A stretch of DNA of 64,000 nucleotides from Nitrospirota bacterium (GTDB lineage: Bacteria > JACPQY01). Made by a program: the position numbers and the translations under genes. Numbering within the stretch: the first letter of the stretch is position 1; every line of letters starts with the position of its first letter. Under the pieces are notes generated by a model. The model was not told the origin of the DNA. It searched no databases and saw only the letters and a list, made by a program, of their open reading frames with translations. The DNA is taken from assembly GCA_016190245.1 (NCBI GenBank), contig JACPQY010000024.1, positions 62,001-126,000 on the forward strand. Reading direction: 5' to 3'. Positions 25,782-36,090 of the stretch are shown here, piece after piece.

Positions 25782-27461
25782 ATGAGTACCGAACCGCCCA
25801 AGCGCAACCCGAAGCACAGCCCCAGCGCGATCGAGAAGGCCCTCGCCTACCACGAGCGCACAAAGCACCATGCACACCGGTCTGCCGCCTCGCTTGGCTA
25901 TCTCGATTGGGCCAGCCAGCCCGATCCGTTTCGACGATACGTCGGCGCCGAGTTGATTCGACTGCCCATCCCCGTCGCGGATAGCACCCCCCCCTATGAA
26001 CGTATCTACGTGCCTGGGGCGGTGACTCCGCGCGCACTCGACCTCGATGACCTCTCCGAGTTCCTCTACTGCGCTCTCGCGATCTCGGCGTGGAAGAGCC
26101 ACGGGTCCTCCACGTGGGCGCTGCGCGTCAATCCATCCAGCGGGAACCTCCACCCGACGGAAGGCTATGCCGTGCTCCCGGCCCTCCCGGGGCTGGGCGA
26201 CGATCCTGCTGTCTACCACTACACCCCAAGGGAACACGGCCTCGAGCGACGCGCGACGATTCCGAGAGAGGGCTGGTCCGACCTGGCGGGACCGCTTCCA
26301 CCCCGCGGCTTCCTCGTAGCCCTCACGTCCATCCATTGGCGGGAAGCGTGGAAGTACGGCGAACGGGCCTATCGCTACTGCCAGCACGATCTCGGACACG
26401 CGCTGGCCGCGCTGCGACTCTCCGCGGCAGCGATGGGCTGGTCGCTGAGCACCGCCGGAGAATTCACGGATCCGGACGTGTCGCGTCTGCTCGGGCTCGA
26501 CCGCGGAGACGAATTTCATCCCGACGAATTCGAAACCCCGGGGCCGCTTGCCGTGGTCACGACGGGGTCCGCGCCGCCGGTGCCTCAGGCCACCCCGATC
26601 GACTCCCGCAAACTGCAGACGCAGCCCCAGTTTCATGGCCGCGCGAACCTCCTCAGTCCCCAGCACCATCCGTGGCCGATCATCGAGGAAGTTTCGCACG
26701 CCTGCCTCGCGTCGGAGCATCCCGTGTGGAGCCAGACTCCAACCGCTGCAGGTAACACCACCGGCTCCATCGTCCCGGCCTCAACCTTTTCCGCGGCCCG
26801 GATCTTTCGACAACGCCGGAGCGCAGTGGCGATGGACGGCGAGACGGGCATGACGCGGGGCGCGTTTTTCTCCCTCCTTCGGAGGACGATCCCAAATCCG
26901 GCGGTGCCGCCTTGGGACGCGATCGAGTGGCCAACCAGCGTCCACCTCGGCCTCTTCGTGCACCGCGTCGAAGGGCTGACGCCGGGGCTCTACTTCCTCC
27001 CGCGCGACCCTGGTCGCGCCGAGTGGCTCAAGGGGGTCCTTGATTCAGGCTTTCGGTGGAGCGCCCCAGAGGGGTCTCCACCCGACCTCCCGCTTTTTCT
27101 GCTCGCGGAGGGAGACGCGCGACTGCCCTCCACGCGCGTGAGCTGCGACCAGGACATCGCCGGCGACGGCGCCTTTTGCGTCGCGATGCTGGCTGAGTTC
27201 ACGCCTCGGCTCGAGACCTACGACGCGCCGTTTTACCGCCGACTCTTCTGGGAAACAGGCCTCATTGGCCAGATGCTCTATCTCGAGGCCGAGGCGGCGG
27301 GCCTAAGAGGCACGGGAATCGGCTGCTTTTTCGACGACGCCGCCCACCACGTGTTCGGCATCCAAGACACACGCCTCCAATGCCTCTACCATTTCACGAT
27401 CGGCGGGCCCGTGGAGGATCCGCGGCTCACGACGCTCCCGTCGTATCCTCCACCCGTATAG
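25782..27461 (+). CDS. SagB-type tandem nitroreductase-like protein
   Basis: 559 residues containing two nitroreductase/SagB-type flavin domains in tandem (roughly 75-270 and 330-545). The first has WALRVNPSSGNLHPTEGYAV and the second RRSAVAMDG and GLIGQMLYLEAEAAGLRGTGIG. SagB-type domains bind FMN and, in peptide-natural-product clusters, oxidise azolines; many stand-alone members have unknown roles. No precursor peptide, YcaO or LanM-like partner is next to it. It is divergent from the TetR gene and convergent, by three bases, with the SUF operon's last gene. Confidence 0.83.
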   Translation: MSTEPPKRNPKHSPSAIEKALAYHERTKHHAHRSAASLGYLDWASQPDPFRRYVGAELIRLPIPVADSTPPYERIYVPGAVTPRALDLDDLSEFLYCALAISAWKSHGSSTWALRVNPSSGNLHPTEGYAVLPALPGLGDDPAVYHYTPREHGLERRATIPREGWSDLAGPLPPRGFLVALTSIHWREAWKYGERAYRYCQHDLGHALAALRLSAAAMGWSLSTAGEFTDPDVSRLLGLDRGDEFHPDEFETPGPLAVVTTGSAPPVPQATPIDSRKLQTQPQFHGRANLLSPQHHPWPIIEEVSHACLASEHPVWSQTPTAAGNTTGSIVPASTFSAARIFRQRRSAVAMDGETGMTRGAFFSLLRRTIPNPAVPPWDAIEWPTSVHLGLFVHRVEGLTPGLYFLPRDPGRAEWLKGVLDSGFRWSAPEGSPPDLPLFLLAEGDARLPSTRVSCDQDIAGDGAFCVAMLAEFTPRLETYDAPFYRRLFWETGLIGQMLYLEAEAAGLRGTGIGCFFDDAAHHVFGIQDTRLQCLYHFTIGGPVEDPRLTTLPSYPPPV

Positions 27462-27464
27462 ACG

Positions 27465-28487
27465 TCAGTACCGCGGAACGCTCGGGTCCACCTCCTGAGA
27501 CCACGCATCGATTCCACCCGCCATGCTCTTCACGTTGGTGAAACCATGGCCCGCGAAGTACGCCGCCGCGTCCATGCTGCGAGCGCCGGTGTGACAGAAG
27601 AAGACGACCGTCGAGTCCTTCGGCCACGACGACATCATGTCCGACGCCAGCTCGCGCGAGAGTAACTGGGCTTCCTGGATGGACGCGAGGCTGCTCTCAT
27701 ATTCGTCGCGCACATCGAGCAGCTTGGCCTTCGGGTCCTGCTTCAACAGCCGGGCCGCTTCCGCGGGCGAGATCTGGAGTTTCTTCTCCTGATCCGCCCC
27801 ATCGAGAATGAACCGGACGGCTTCCTCGACGTTGGTATGGCCATGGCTGGCCAGGACTTCCTGCAGCGTGTCCTCCGGTCTGTACCCGCATGAGCTGCAT
27901 CCCCCCACGTGGAACTTCTGGAAAAGGGTCCGCTGCGAACTGGGATATCGGCGGACGATCTCCCCCATCGTGGATTGGCCGGTGAGGGCGTCCCCGTTTT
28001 CTTTCGCCGCGGCCTGCGGCTTGGGCTCCGCCGGCGCGCGACCGCCCAGCTCGATGGGGATCGACTTCGGGTTTCGTGTCTCCTCCCGGTCTTTTCTTCC
28101 CAAGGAAGAAATGTTGGATACGAGTGTGCTTCCCACGCTTTCTCTCCTTTCTTTCGTTTGGCTGCCGCCCACGCGGTGACCGAGTTCGCGCAGGTGGGAC
28201 CAGGTATAAATCCCCGTCCCATGGCCGTCGCTGAACTCGATCTGAACGGCGTAGTTTCCGACGGACTTGATCCCCACCGGGTGCACGTCTTCGGGAAGGT
28301 TCTCAGGCCGCAGCGTGCGATCTCCCGTGGCCTCGCTCACGCACGCCGCGCACCAGCAATCGGCCCGCAGGTCTTGGGCAGGGAGAAGGTGCACCGTCCC
28401 GTCGCGCCACCTCACCTTCACATCGTGTTCCCCGGCGCGGCCGATCTCGATCGGCGGGGGCTCCTGGACCGTCCTCTCCAGACTCAT
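27465..28487 (-). CDS. DUF971 - CxxC domain - rhodanese fusion protein at the end of the SUF operon
   Basis: A 340-residue cytoplasmic protein with three parts. Residues 10-105 match DUF971 (gamma-butyrobetaine-hydroxylase N-terminal-like; contains CWCAAC at 44-49). Residues 172-230 resemble the DUF1858/hybrid-cluster-associated redox disulfide domain, with C197-SS-C200. Residues 238-335 are a rhodanese domain with active Cys298 in FFCHTGARS. A linker of about 60 residues separates the first two. DUF971 proteins are often found with Fe-S assembly factors, and rhodaneses carry persulfide sulfur, so a sulfur-delivery or redox role for SufS/SufU is a reasonable inference. The start is one base after the sufT stop. 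Confidence 0.85.
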   Translation of the reverse strand: MSLERTVQEPPPIEIGRAGEHDVKVRWRDGTVHLLPAQDLRADCWCAACVSEATGDRTLRPENLPEDVHPVGIKSVGNYAVQIEFSDGHGTGIYTWSHLRELGHRVGGSQTKERRESVGSTLVSNISSLGRKDREETRNPKSIPIELGGRAPAEPKPQAAAKENGDALTGQSTMGEIVRRYPSSQRTLFQKFHVGGCSSCGYRPEDTLQEVLASHGHTNVEEAVRFILDGADQEKKLQISPAEAARLLKQDPKAKLLDVRDEYESSLASIQEAQLLSRELASDMMSSWPKDSTVVFFCHTGARSMDAAAYFAGHGFTNVKSMAGGIDAWSQEVDPSVPRY

Positions 28488-28488
28488 C

Positions 28489-28818
28489 CTACATCATCCC
28501 CAGGCTCATCTTGACTTCCTCCGAGGCCATCGTGCGCGGGTCCCACGGCGGTTCCCACACGACCTCAACTCTTGATGTCTCCAGCCCCTTGAGCGATTCC
28601 AGCACGTCCTTCACCTGGTCCACCATCATCGGGCCGTAGGGGCAGCTCGGACTGGTCAGCGTCATCTTCACGTTCGCATGCTTCTCTTGAACCTGCACAT
28701 CGTAGATCAGGCCGAGGTCCACGATGCTGTACCCGATCTCGGGATCCACCACCGGCCGGAGCGCCTCCCGGATCTGGTCCGGCGTGAAGAGAGCCTGGTC
28801 AGGTTGCGTCTCGGACAT
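28489..28818 (-). CDS. sufT: SufT/MIP18 family (DUF59) iron-sulfur assembly factor
   Basis: A 109-residue single-domain DUF59 protein: DPEIGYSIVDLGLIYDV near the start, then the conserved SPSCPYGPMM with the family cysteine and a VEVVWEPPWDP region. Such proteins (SufT, PaaD, MIP18) help mature Fe-S proteins, probably by handling clusters or targets. It sits between sufU and the DUF971-rhodanese gene, and its short spacing to both (two bases or less) places it in the SUF operon. Confidence 0.9.
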   Translation of the reverse strand: MSETQPDQALFTPDQIREALRPVVDPEIGYSIVDLGLIYDVQVQEKHANVKMTLTSPSCPYGPMMVDQVKDVLESLKGLETSRVEVVWEPPWDPRTMASEEVKMSLGMM

Positions 28819-28821
28819 CCT

Positions 28822-29361
28822 TCACCTCCCCTTCTCCTCTCCATGCGCGGGGCGGGTTCCGTCCTGCCGGGCGAGCGCCTTTTCCAGTACGCTCCAGCAC
28901 AACAAGGCGCACTTGACGCGCACCGGGAACTTGGCCACGCCCTTGAGGGCCTCGATATCGCCCAGCTCATCGTCGGATTTCCGTCCGACACCTTTCATGA
29001 GATCCTTCACCGTTCGTATCCAATCCTTAGCTTCCTCGACATTCTTGTCTTTCACGACATCCGTCATCATCGAGGCTGAGGCCATCGAAATGGAGCAACC
29101 GCGCCCCTCGAAGCACACCCGCCGGATGCACGGCCCCTGCATCTCGATTCCGAGCGTGAGCTCGTCGCCACAGATCGGGTTACGGTCCGAGCAGGTGAGG
29201 TCTGTCGCGCCTGGCGCCATCTTGTTGTGAGGGCACCGGTAGTGATCGAGGATGATCTCGCGGTACAGGTCATCGAGCTCATCAGGCTCCCGCGCGGCCT
29301 CCCCCACCGCAGAGGGAATTTCGCCGGGCCGGGCGACGCGATCGATCTTTTCAGCTACCAC
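28822..29361 (-). CDS. sufU: SufU iron-sulfur cluster assembly sulfurtransferase
   Basis: A 179-residue IscU/NifU-fold protein. Zinc/cluster ligands are visible in NPICGDELTL (Cys, Asp), GRGCSISMASASMM (Cys) and VKCALLCWSVL (Cys). The insert between the second and third cysteines marks it as SufU rather than IscU. In Gram-positive systems SufU takes persulfide sulfur from SufS. The start is a GTG at 29361 with GGAGGCG upstream and overlaps the sufS stop by 11 bases. The extra 30 N-terminal residues before the conserved core (LYREIILDHYRCPHNK) are unusual but in frame. Confidence 0.92.
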   Translation of the reverse strand: MVAEKIDRVARPGEIPSAVGEAAREPDELDDLYREIILDHYRCPHNKMAPGATDLTCSDRNPICGDELTLGIEMQGPCIRRVCFEGRGCSISMASASMMTDVVKDKNVEEAKDWIRTVKDLMKGVGRKSDDELGDIEALKGVAKFPVRVKCALLCWSVLEKALARQDGTRPAHGEEKGR

Positions 29362-30607
29362 GGAAGAACGCCTCCGCGTGTTCGAGGGAGCGGATGAACG
29401 CGTCCACCTCGTCGGTCGTGTTGTAGAGCGCGAAGCTGGCCCTCGCCGTCGCCCCCACACCGAGGCGCCGCATCAGAGGTTGGGCACAGTGGTGGCCCGC
29501 CCGTACCGCCACGCCGTCCCGGTCCATCACCGTGGCCAAATCGTGGGGATGCACATCATGGGAGGCAAGCGAAAGGACGGGAGCCCTCCCCGCGGTGGTG
29601 GGCGGACCAAAGACCTTCACCCCTCGGCAGGACTTCAGCCGGGCCAGGGCGTAGCTCGTCAATCGTTCCTCGTGGGCGCGGATGGTTTCCCGGTCCAAGT
29701 CCAACAGGAAATCCACCGCTGCACCCAGGGCGATGACCTCCGCAATGGGCATCGTGCCGGCCTCGAACCGGTGCGGCACATCCGCCCACGTCGTGCGCTC
29801 CAAGGTCACCTCGCCGATCATCCCCCCCCCGCCCATCGTCGGCTCCATGGCATCGAGGAGGTCCAAGCGACCGTAGAGGGCGCCGACGCCGGTGGGACCG
29901 TACATCTTGTGGGCCGAGAAGGCGTAGAAATCGCAGCCCAGCGCGCGGACATCCACGGGGAGATGACCTGCGGCCTGTGCGCCATCCACCACGACGATGG
30001 CCCCTCGGGTATGCGCTTCCCGCGCGAGGTCGGCCACGGGATTGATCGTGCCGAGGACGTTGGAGACGTGCGCAAGGGCCACGATCCGCGTGCGGCCGGT
30101 CAGGTTCGCCCGGAAATCCTCCCGATCGAGACGGCCCTCATCCGTCACCCGCGCGCATCGCAACCGCGCCCCGGTTTCCTTGGCCACCATCTGCCAAGGC
30201 ACGAAATTGCTGTGGTGCTCCATCTCCGTCACAAGGATCTCGTCGCCTTCACGGAGGTTCGCCCTCCCCCACGACTGCGCCACCAAGTTCAGGGCCTCGG
30301 TGGTGCCGCGCGTGAACACGATCTCTTCGGGCGCCGCGGCACCGATCAGGGCTTGTACCTTGGAGCGGACCTCCTCGTAGCGTGCGCTCGCCTTTTCGCT
30401 GAAGGCGTAGATCCCGCGGTGCACGTTCGCGTTGTACGACTCGTAGAACTCGGCCATGGCGTCGAGCACGGCGCGCGGCCTTTGCGTGGTCGCCGCGTTG
30501 TCCAGGTAGACCAAGGGCTTGCCGTGGACGCGCTGCTCCAGGATGGGGAACAGATCCCTCACGGCCTGGACATCGAGCACGGGCTGCCGTTCAGCCGCGA
30601 GCGCCAT
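29351..30607 (-). CDS. sufS: Cysteine desulfurase SufS
   Basis: 418 residues of the group II cysteine desulfurases: YLDNAATTQRP near the N-terminus, the PLP lysine in FYAFSAHKMYGPTG and the catalytic cysteine in VRAGHHCAQPLMRRLG. It removes sulfur from L-cysteine as a persulfide for cluster assembly, handing it to SufU encoded next. The length and motif spacing are those of an intact enzyme. Its start overlaps the Rieske gene by 17 bases, so all three are translated from the same message. Confidence 0.96.
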   Translation of the reverse strand: MALAAERQPVLDVQAVRDLFPILEQRVHGKPLVYLDNAATTQRPRAVLDAMAEFYESYNANVHRGIYAFSEKASARYEEVRSKVQALIGAAAPEEIVFTRGTTEALNLVAQSWGRANLREGDEILVTEMEHHSNFVPWQMVAKETGARLRCARVTDEGRLDREDFRANLTGRTRIVALAHVSNVLGTINPVADLAREAHTRGAIVVVDGAQAAGHLPVDVRALGCDFYAFSAHKMYGPTGVGALYGRLDLLDAMEPTMGGGGMIGEVTLERTTWADVPHRFEAGTMPIAEVIALGAAVDFLLDLDRETIRAHEERLTSYALARLKSCRGVKVFGPPTTAGRAPVLSLASHDVHPHDLATVMDRDGVAVRAGHHCAQPLMRRLGVGATARASFALYNTTDEVDAFIRSLEHAEAFFRGS

Positions 30608-30935
30608 CGATCCTCACTCCGATCCAGATCTCCTCCCCGCGGATTTCCACGGGGTGGGTGCGCACGGCCTGCGTGGCCGGCATGCCCCGCACCTCGCCTG
30701 TCGGGACGTGAAACCTTGCCCCGTGGCGGGCGCACTCGACCTCCTCGCCTTCGAGAAAACCATCCGAGAGGGGCGCCTCGTCATGCGTGCAGAGGTCTGG
30801 AAGCGCGAAAAAGTTCCCATCCACGTTGAAAAGCGCGATGGCCGAGCCTTCGACCTCGATGCGGCAGACCTCGCCCGGGGGTACGTCGGCCACGCCGGCC
30901 GCACGGATGAAGCGCGTGGATTCGTGCGGGCTCAT
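30591..30935 (-). CDS. Small Rieske-type [2Fe-2S] ferredoxin
   Basis: A 114-residue soluble Rieske domain with both ligand pairs: C49-T-H51 (LCTHDEAPL) and C68-AR-H71 (CARHGARFHVPTG). It lacks a membrane anchor or Tat signal, so it resembles the ferredoxins of dioxygenases and nitrite reductase small subunits. Within the operon it lies between sufD and sufS, with overlaps on both sides (four and 17 bases). It could donate electrons for cluster assembly or be a favoured client. The start at 30935 removes a non-conserved upstream extension of the frame. Confidence 0.9.
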   Translation of the reverse strand: MSPHESTRFIRAAGVADVPPGEVCRIEVEGSAIALFNVDGNFFALPDLCTHDEAPLSDGFLEGEEVECARHGARFHVPTGEVRGMPATQAVRTHPVEIRGEEIWIGVRIDGARG

Positions 30936-32209
30936 CGGTTGAATCTCTCCGCCACTCGCTCCCGCAGTCGCTCCTGCACCCAGCCCGCCGGCGCCCGTCC
31001 GATCAGGTCCTCCACGAACGCCAAGGCGAGGGTTCGCTCGGCCTCGACCCGCGGGAGACCGCGGCTCATGAGGTAAAAGAGTTGATCGGGATCGATCGCC
31101 CCCTGGCTGGCCGCGTGTTTGCATTTCACATCGTTCGCCTCAATCTCAAGGATCGGGATGGATTCCGCCCGCGCATCCGGGCTCATGAGGAGGACACGAT
31201 GGGTGAGGTGCGAGTCCGTTCCTCGGGCGTGCCGCGGCACCACAATACGTCCGCGGTAGACCGATCGCCCTCGGTCGCGCGAGACGCCTCCAAACACGAT
31301 GTCCCCGCGCGTCCTGGGCGCACCATGGTGGAAGGTGGACACGACGTCCGACTGCCGCACGCCATCGAGGAGGGAGAGCCCCACCATGCGGGCTTCGGCC
31401 CCAGCCCCCTCAAGAGAGGTCTCGAGGAAGGTCTTTCGAGCCAGGGTCCCCAGGTGAAGGACGATCCATGTGAGGGACGCCGACGCGCCCACCCTGGCCC
31501 GCTCGTGGCTCACATCCCACACATCGTCCCCGCGGCGGTCGATCGTCACGACCACCACCTCGGCCGACTCGCCGCAAACGATCTCGACACCCGGGCAGTG
31601 GAAGGCGGCATCCGCGCCTGGCTCCGATTCTCGCTCCTCGATCACAATGACCCGGCTCCTGCGCTCGGCCACGATCAGCGTGCGCGGACCGGCGAAGCGA
31701 TGCGACCGCGGGAGCCACGATCGCACCCAGATGGGCTGCTCGATTCGCTCGCCCTCCGGCACGCGAAGGAACCAGCCGCCGTGCCAGACGGCCGCGTGGA
31801 GGGCGGCAAACTTGTCTCTCTCAAGCGACAGCGCAGAACCTTCCAGATGAGGCCGCATCAAGTCTGCGTGTTCCCGAAGCGCGAGCTCCATGTCGGTCAG
31901 GATTAGGCCCCGTTTGGAGTATGCCGTCTCCATCCATGCCCCGGTGCGTCGGGGACCCGATTCCAAGTAGGCGGCGACCCCCGCGGGGTGGCCTGAGGTG
32001 TGCTCCTCGTGCAAGGCCCCGTCCCGGAACCCGTTCAGGACCACTCGGCCCAGCGGGATCCGCCGCGCGTCCGTCCTTCTCCACTCTTCCTCCTGGAGGG
32101 CCGGCAGCGGCGTGCGCTCGTAGGCCTCAAAGGCCTCCAGCCGCAACCGACGCAGCCATTCCGGCTCGCGACGGCGATCCATCCACGCTTCGATCTCGTG
32201 GCGGTCCAT
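30932..32209 (-). CDS. sufD: SufD scaffold subunit
   Basis: 425 residues of the SufB/SufD family with a divergent N-terminus (EAFEAYERTPLPALQEEEWRRTDARRIPL) typical of SufD and a C-terminal parallel beta-helix core. SufD features include VYRGRIVVPRHARGTDSHLTHRVLLMSPDA and [31 protein letters not shown]. With SufB and SufC it forms the SufBC2D scaffold on which clusters are built. It lies 30 bases after sufB. Confidence 0.94.
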   Translation of the reverse strand: MDRHEIEAWMDRRREPEWLRRLRLEAFEAYERTPLPALQEEEWRRTDARRIPLGRVVLNGFRDGALHEEHTSGHPAGVAAYLESGPRRTGAWMETAYSKRGLILTDMELALREHADLMRPHLEGSALSLERDKFAALHAAVWHGGWFLRVPEGERIEQPIWVRSWLPRSHRFAGPRTLIVAERRSRVIVIEERESEPGADAAFHCPGVEIVCGESAEVVVVTIDRRGDDVWDVSHERARVGASASLTWIVLHLGTLARKTFLETSLEGAGAEARMVGLSLLDGVRQSDVVSTFHHGAPRTRGDIVFGGVSRDRGRSVYRGRIVVPRHARGTDSHLTHRVLLMSPDARAESIPILEIEANDVKCKHAASQGAIDPDQLFYLMSRGLPRVEAERTLALAFVEDLIGRAPAGWVQERLRERVAERFNR

Positions 32210-32239
32210 GGCTTCTTCCCCGGGGCTCGATCGGTCCGC

Positions 32240-33658
32240 CTACCCGACGGCCCCCTCCATCTGGATCTCGATCAGCCGGTTCATCTCCACCGCGTACTCC
32301 ATCGGCATCTCTTTCACGATCGACTCGGCAAATCCCCGCACGATGAGGTTCATCGCATGCACTTGGGGGAGGCCCCGGCTCATCAAGTAGAAGAGCTGGT
32401 CCTCCCCCACCTTGCTCACCGTAGCTTCATGCGTCAGCGTCGCCCGATCTTCTTCGTTTTCGATGTAGGGGAATGTCTCGGACACCGACTCGGGATCGAG
32501 CAGCAATGCGTCGCACTGGACGTGGCTCTTGGCGCGCTCAGCCCCGCGCTCGACCTTGACCAGACCGCGATACGTCGTCTTGCCTCGCCCCTTGCTGATG
32601 GACTTGGACACGATCGTCGAGCGCGTGTCCGGAGCCGCATGCACAACCTTTCCGCCCGCGTCCTGGTGCTGCCCGTCCGCCGCAAACGCAAGCGAGAGGA
32701 TTTCCGCGCGGGCGCCGGCACCGACCATGTAGACCGAGGGATACTTCATCGTGACCTTGCTGCCGAGGTTGCAATCCACCCACTCTACGAACGCTCCCGC
32801 ATGGGCGAGCGCTCGCTTGGTGACGAGGTTGTAGACGTTGTTCGACCAGTTCTGGATCGTCGTGTAGCGGATGTGCGCCCCTTCCAGGGCCACGAGCTCA
32901 ACCACCGCGCTGTGGAGAGAATCGCTCGAGTAGACGGGCGCGGTGCAGCCTTCCACGTAGTGAACATCGCTGCCCCGGTCGGCGATGATGAGCGTCCGCT
33001 CGAACTGGCCCATGTTCTTCGCGTTGATCCGGAAATAGGCCTGAAGGGGCACGGTCACCTTGACTCCGGGCGGCACGTAGATGAACGAGCCGCCGCTGAA
33101 CACGGCGCTGTTGAGGGCCGCGAACTTGTTGTCGGCAACCGGGATGACTTTCCCGAACCAGCGCCGGAAGAGATCCGCGTGGTCGCGCAGGGCCGAATCA
33201 GGATCCAGGAAGAGCACACCCTGTTTGGTCCACTGCTCCTGGAGGCTGTGGTAGACCACCTCGGATTCGTACTGGGCACCGACGCCACCGAGGAGGCCCT
33301 TCTTCTCCGCCTCCGGTATGCCCAACCGATCGAACGTGTTCTTGATGTACTCCGGCACATCCTCCCAATTGTCCTCCGAGCGCTCCGATGGGCGGATGTA
33401 GTAGTACACGTTGTTGAAGTCGATCGCCGACAGGTCCCCCCCCCAGTTCGGCATGCGTTTCTTCGCGAAGACGTGCAGGGCCTTCAGGCGGTACTCGCGC
33501 AGCCAGGGTGCTTCGTTTTTGAGGTGCGAGATCTCCGCCACGCCCCGCTCGTCCAGCCCCTTGCGGGCCTTGAAAACGTAGTCCTCCGCATCGGAAAAGC
33601 CGTACTTCTCCTTGTAGAGGCTCTTGACGGCCTCGAGGTCGCTAGGCAGGGGTTGCAT
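32240..33658 (-). CDS. sufB: SufB scaffold subunit
   Basis: 472 residues, the usual SufB length. Conserved blocks are [62 protein letters not shown] and [35 protein letters not shown]. SufB receives sulfur from the SufS/SufU pair and holds the nascent cluster. The start at 33658 ([11 protein letters not shown]) gives the normal N-terminus and overlaps the sufC end by 17 bases, although the frame is open to 33781. Confidence 0.96.
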   Translation of the reverse strand: MQPLPSDLEAVKSLYKEKYGFSDAEDYVFKARKGLDERGVAEISHLKNEAPWLREYRLKALHVFAKKRMPNWGGDLSAIDFNNVYYYIRPSERSEDNWEDVPEYIKNTFDRLGIPEAEKKGLLGGVGAQYESEVVYHSLQEQWTKQGVLFLDPDSALRDHADLFRRWFGKVIPVADNKFAALNSAVFSGGSFIYVPPGVKVTVPLQAYFRINAKNMGQFERTLIIADRGSDVHYVEGCTAPVYSSDSLHSAVVELVALEGAHIRYTTIQNWSNNVYNLVTKRALAHAGAFVEWVDCNLGSKVTMKYPSVYMVGAGARAEILSLAFAADGQHQDAGGKVVHAAPDTRSTIVSKSISKGRGKTTYRGLVKVERGAERAKSHVQCDALLLDPESVSETFPYIENEEDRATLTHEATVSKVGEDQLFYLMSRGLPQVHAMNLIVRGFAESIVKEMPMEYAVEMNRLIEIQMEGAVG

Positions 33659-34481
33659 GCGTTGCCTCCCCCCCGTCGGCCGATGGGCGAAAACCCTCGT
33701 AGCCTTGCGCCTCGAGCTCACGGGCCAACTCGGGACCACCGGTGCGCACGATCCGCCCATCCATGAGGACATGCACGACATGCGGCTTGATGTAGTCGAG
33801 TAGTCGCTGGTAGTGGGTGATGAGGAGCACGCCCATGTTCGGGCCGGTGAGGCGGTTCACACCTTCGGCGACGACCTTGAGCGCGTCGATATCAAGCCCC
33901 GAGTCCGTTTCATCCAGGATGGCGAACTCCGGGTTGAGAAGCGCCATCTGGAGGATCTCGACGCGTTTCTTCTCGCCGCCGGAGAAACCGTCGTTGAGAT
34001 GGCGCGACATGAAGGACGAGTCCAACTTCAGGGCCGCCATTTTCTCCTTGAGCTCGCGTAGAAATTCTTTGACCGGCAGAAGATCCTGGCCGGGCCGGCG
34101 CGGGCCGTCCGGCCTGGCGTCCCCGTTCGCCCTAACGAGCAGCCCGCGGCGCGCGCTTACCGCCATGCGGAGAAAACTCGAAACCGTGAGGCCGGGGATC
34201 GTCTGCGGGTACTGAAACGCCAGAAAGAGCCCCTGGCGGGCGCGCTCATCGGGCGGGAGACCCAGAACGTCGAGCCCCTTATAGAGTGCGGTGCCGTTCG
34301 TGACGGAGTAGAGGGGGTGGCCCATCAGCGCCATCGAGAGCGTGCTCTTGCCGGAGCCGTTCGGTCCCATCAGGGCATGGATCTCGCCCTTGCGGATCGT
34401 CAGCGAGACCCCTTTCAGGATTTCCTTCCCCTCCACGCTCACGCGCAGGTCGCGAATCTCGAAGGTGTTGTCCATGGCCAT
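33642..34481 (-). CDS. sufC: SufC ATPase subunit with a proline/glycine-rich insertion
   Basis: 279 residues with Walker [11 protein letters not shown]-loop [10 protein letters not shown], signature [14 protein letters not shown] and Walker [17 protein letters not shown], the specific SufC form. ATP binding by SufC drives shape change in SufBC2D. Compared with other SufC proteins there is an extra segment of about 16-20 residues after [13 protein letters not shown], rich in Gly, Pro, Arg and Asp, in the helical subdomain. The start at 34481 overlaps the mrp stop by one base (TGATG). Alternative ATG at 34475. Confidence 0.94.
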   Translation of the reverse strand: MAMDNTFEIRDLRVSVEGKEILKGVSLTIRKGEIHALMGPNGSGKSTLSMALMGHPLYSVTNGTALYKGLDVLGLPPDERARQGLFLAFQYPQTIPGLTVSSFLRMAVSARRGLLVRANGDARPDGPRRPGQDLLPVKEFLRELKEKMAALKLDSSFMSRHLNDGFSGGEKKRVEILQMALLNPEFAILDETDSGLDIDALKVVAEGVNRLTGPNMGVLLITHYQRLLDYIKPHVVHVLMDGRIVRTGGPELARELEAQGYEGFRPSADGGEATHATPA

Positions 34482-35563
34482 CAGAAGGTGATGCTGACGG
34501 CGCGGTTCTCGTCCTTCATGGCCCGGATGCTGACCTGGGCCGCGAGGTTCTGCGCCACCCGCACAAACGCCTCGGCGTGCGGGGACGATCCGTTTGTACC
34601 CGCGAGGAGGGGGCGGCCTTCGTCCGACGCGATCCTGAGCTCGGTCGTGAGCGGGATCTCGCCGAGGAAGGGCAGCCCCATGCGGTCGCAGGCTCGCCGG
34701 GCCCCACCGTGACCGAAAATCTCGTGCCGATGGTTGCACTGACCGCAGATGAAATAGCTCATGTTCTCGACCAGTCCGAGGATGGGGCAGTTCAGCTTCT
34801 CGAACATGGAGATCGCCTTCTGGGCGATGCTGAGCGCCACGTCCTGGGGAGTGGATACCACCACGGCCCCTGTCAGCGGGATGCTCTGGCAGAGACTGAG
34901 CTGCACGTCACCCGTCCCCGGTGGGAGATCCACCACCAAGTAGTCGAGCTCGCCCCACTCCACGTCGCCCAGAAACTGCTGGATCGCGCGGTGGAGCATC
35001 GGCCCGCGCCAGACCACCGCCTGCTCGGGCTTGACGAAGAACGCGAACGACATGGTCTTGAGGCCGTGGACTTCCACGGGCCGGATGCGTTCGCGATCGA
35101 CATGAGGCGCTTGGTCCGCGCAACCGAGGAGGGTCGGGATGCTCGGGCCGTACACGTCCGCATCCATGAGGCCCACGGAGGCGCCCTGCTGAGAAAGCGC
35201 CAGGGCCACGTTCGCGCTCACGGTGGACTTGCCGACACCGCCCTTCCCGCTCGCCACGGGGATGACGTTCTTCACCCCAGGACAGAGACGCTCCTTCTTC
35301 TCCCCGGCGATCGAGCGAACCTGCGCGGTCATCGCCACGCGCACGTCCCGCACGCCGGGCACGGCGCGGACCACGCGCTCCGCCTCTTCCTTCATGCGGT
35401 CCTTCACCGGACAGGCCGGGGTGGTGAGCTCGATCGTGAAGGAGACCGACCCATCATTCACCGCAAGGTTCTTGATGAAACCCAGCGAGACGATGTCCCG
35501 GCCGAGGTCGGGATCCTGGATCTTCCCCAGCGCGCCGAGAACCGCCTGATCGAGTCCGCCCAT
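34481..35563 (-). CDS. apbC: Mrp/ApbC (Nbp35-like) iron-sulfur carrier ATPase
   Basis: 360 residues with an N-terminal DUF59/MIP18 domain (about 5-80, [19 protein letters not shown]) followed by a P-loop ATPase ([10 protein letters not shown], 105-114; [27 protein letters not shown]). A CxxC (ICGQC, about 272-275) would bind a bridging [4Fe-4S] cluster in the dimer. Such proteins carry clusters to targets. It is encoded between the ferredoxin and sufC, and the adjoining genes have minimal spacing, so it is part of the SUF message. Confidence 0.94.
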   Translation of the reverse strand: MGGLDQAVLGALGKIQDPDLGRDIVSLGFIKNLAVNDGSVSFTIELTTPACPVKDRMKEEAERVVRAVPGVRDVRVAMTAQVRSIAGEKKERLCPGVKNVIPVASGKGGVGKSTVSANVALALSQQGASVGLMDADVYGPSIPTLLGCADQAPHVDRERIRPVEVHGLKTMSFAFFVKPEQAVVWRGPMLHRAIQQFLGDVEWGELDYLVVDLPPGTGDVQLSLCQSIPLTGAVVVSTPQDVALSIAQKAISMFEKLNCPILGLVENMSYFICGQCNHRHEIFGHGGARRACDRMGLPFLGEIPLTTELRIASDEGRPLLAGTNGSSPHAEAFVRVAQNLAAQVSIRAMKDENRAVSITF

Positions 35564-35582
35564 CGCGATCCGTTCCTCTGGG

Positions 35583-36025
<443 letters not shown>

Positions 36026-36090
36026 ATTCCCAGATTTCCACCGGCCGTTGGGAGTATGAAGACTCTGACGCTACCCATGGCGATGGATAA

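Noticed and set aside
29252-33766. Long plus-strand open frames opposite sufS, sufD and sufB
   Set aside because: They mirror the conserved SUF genes and show no domains of their own.
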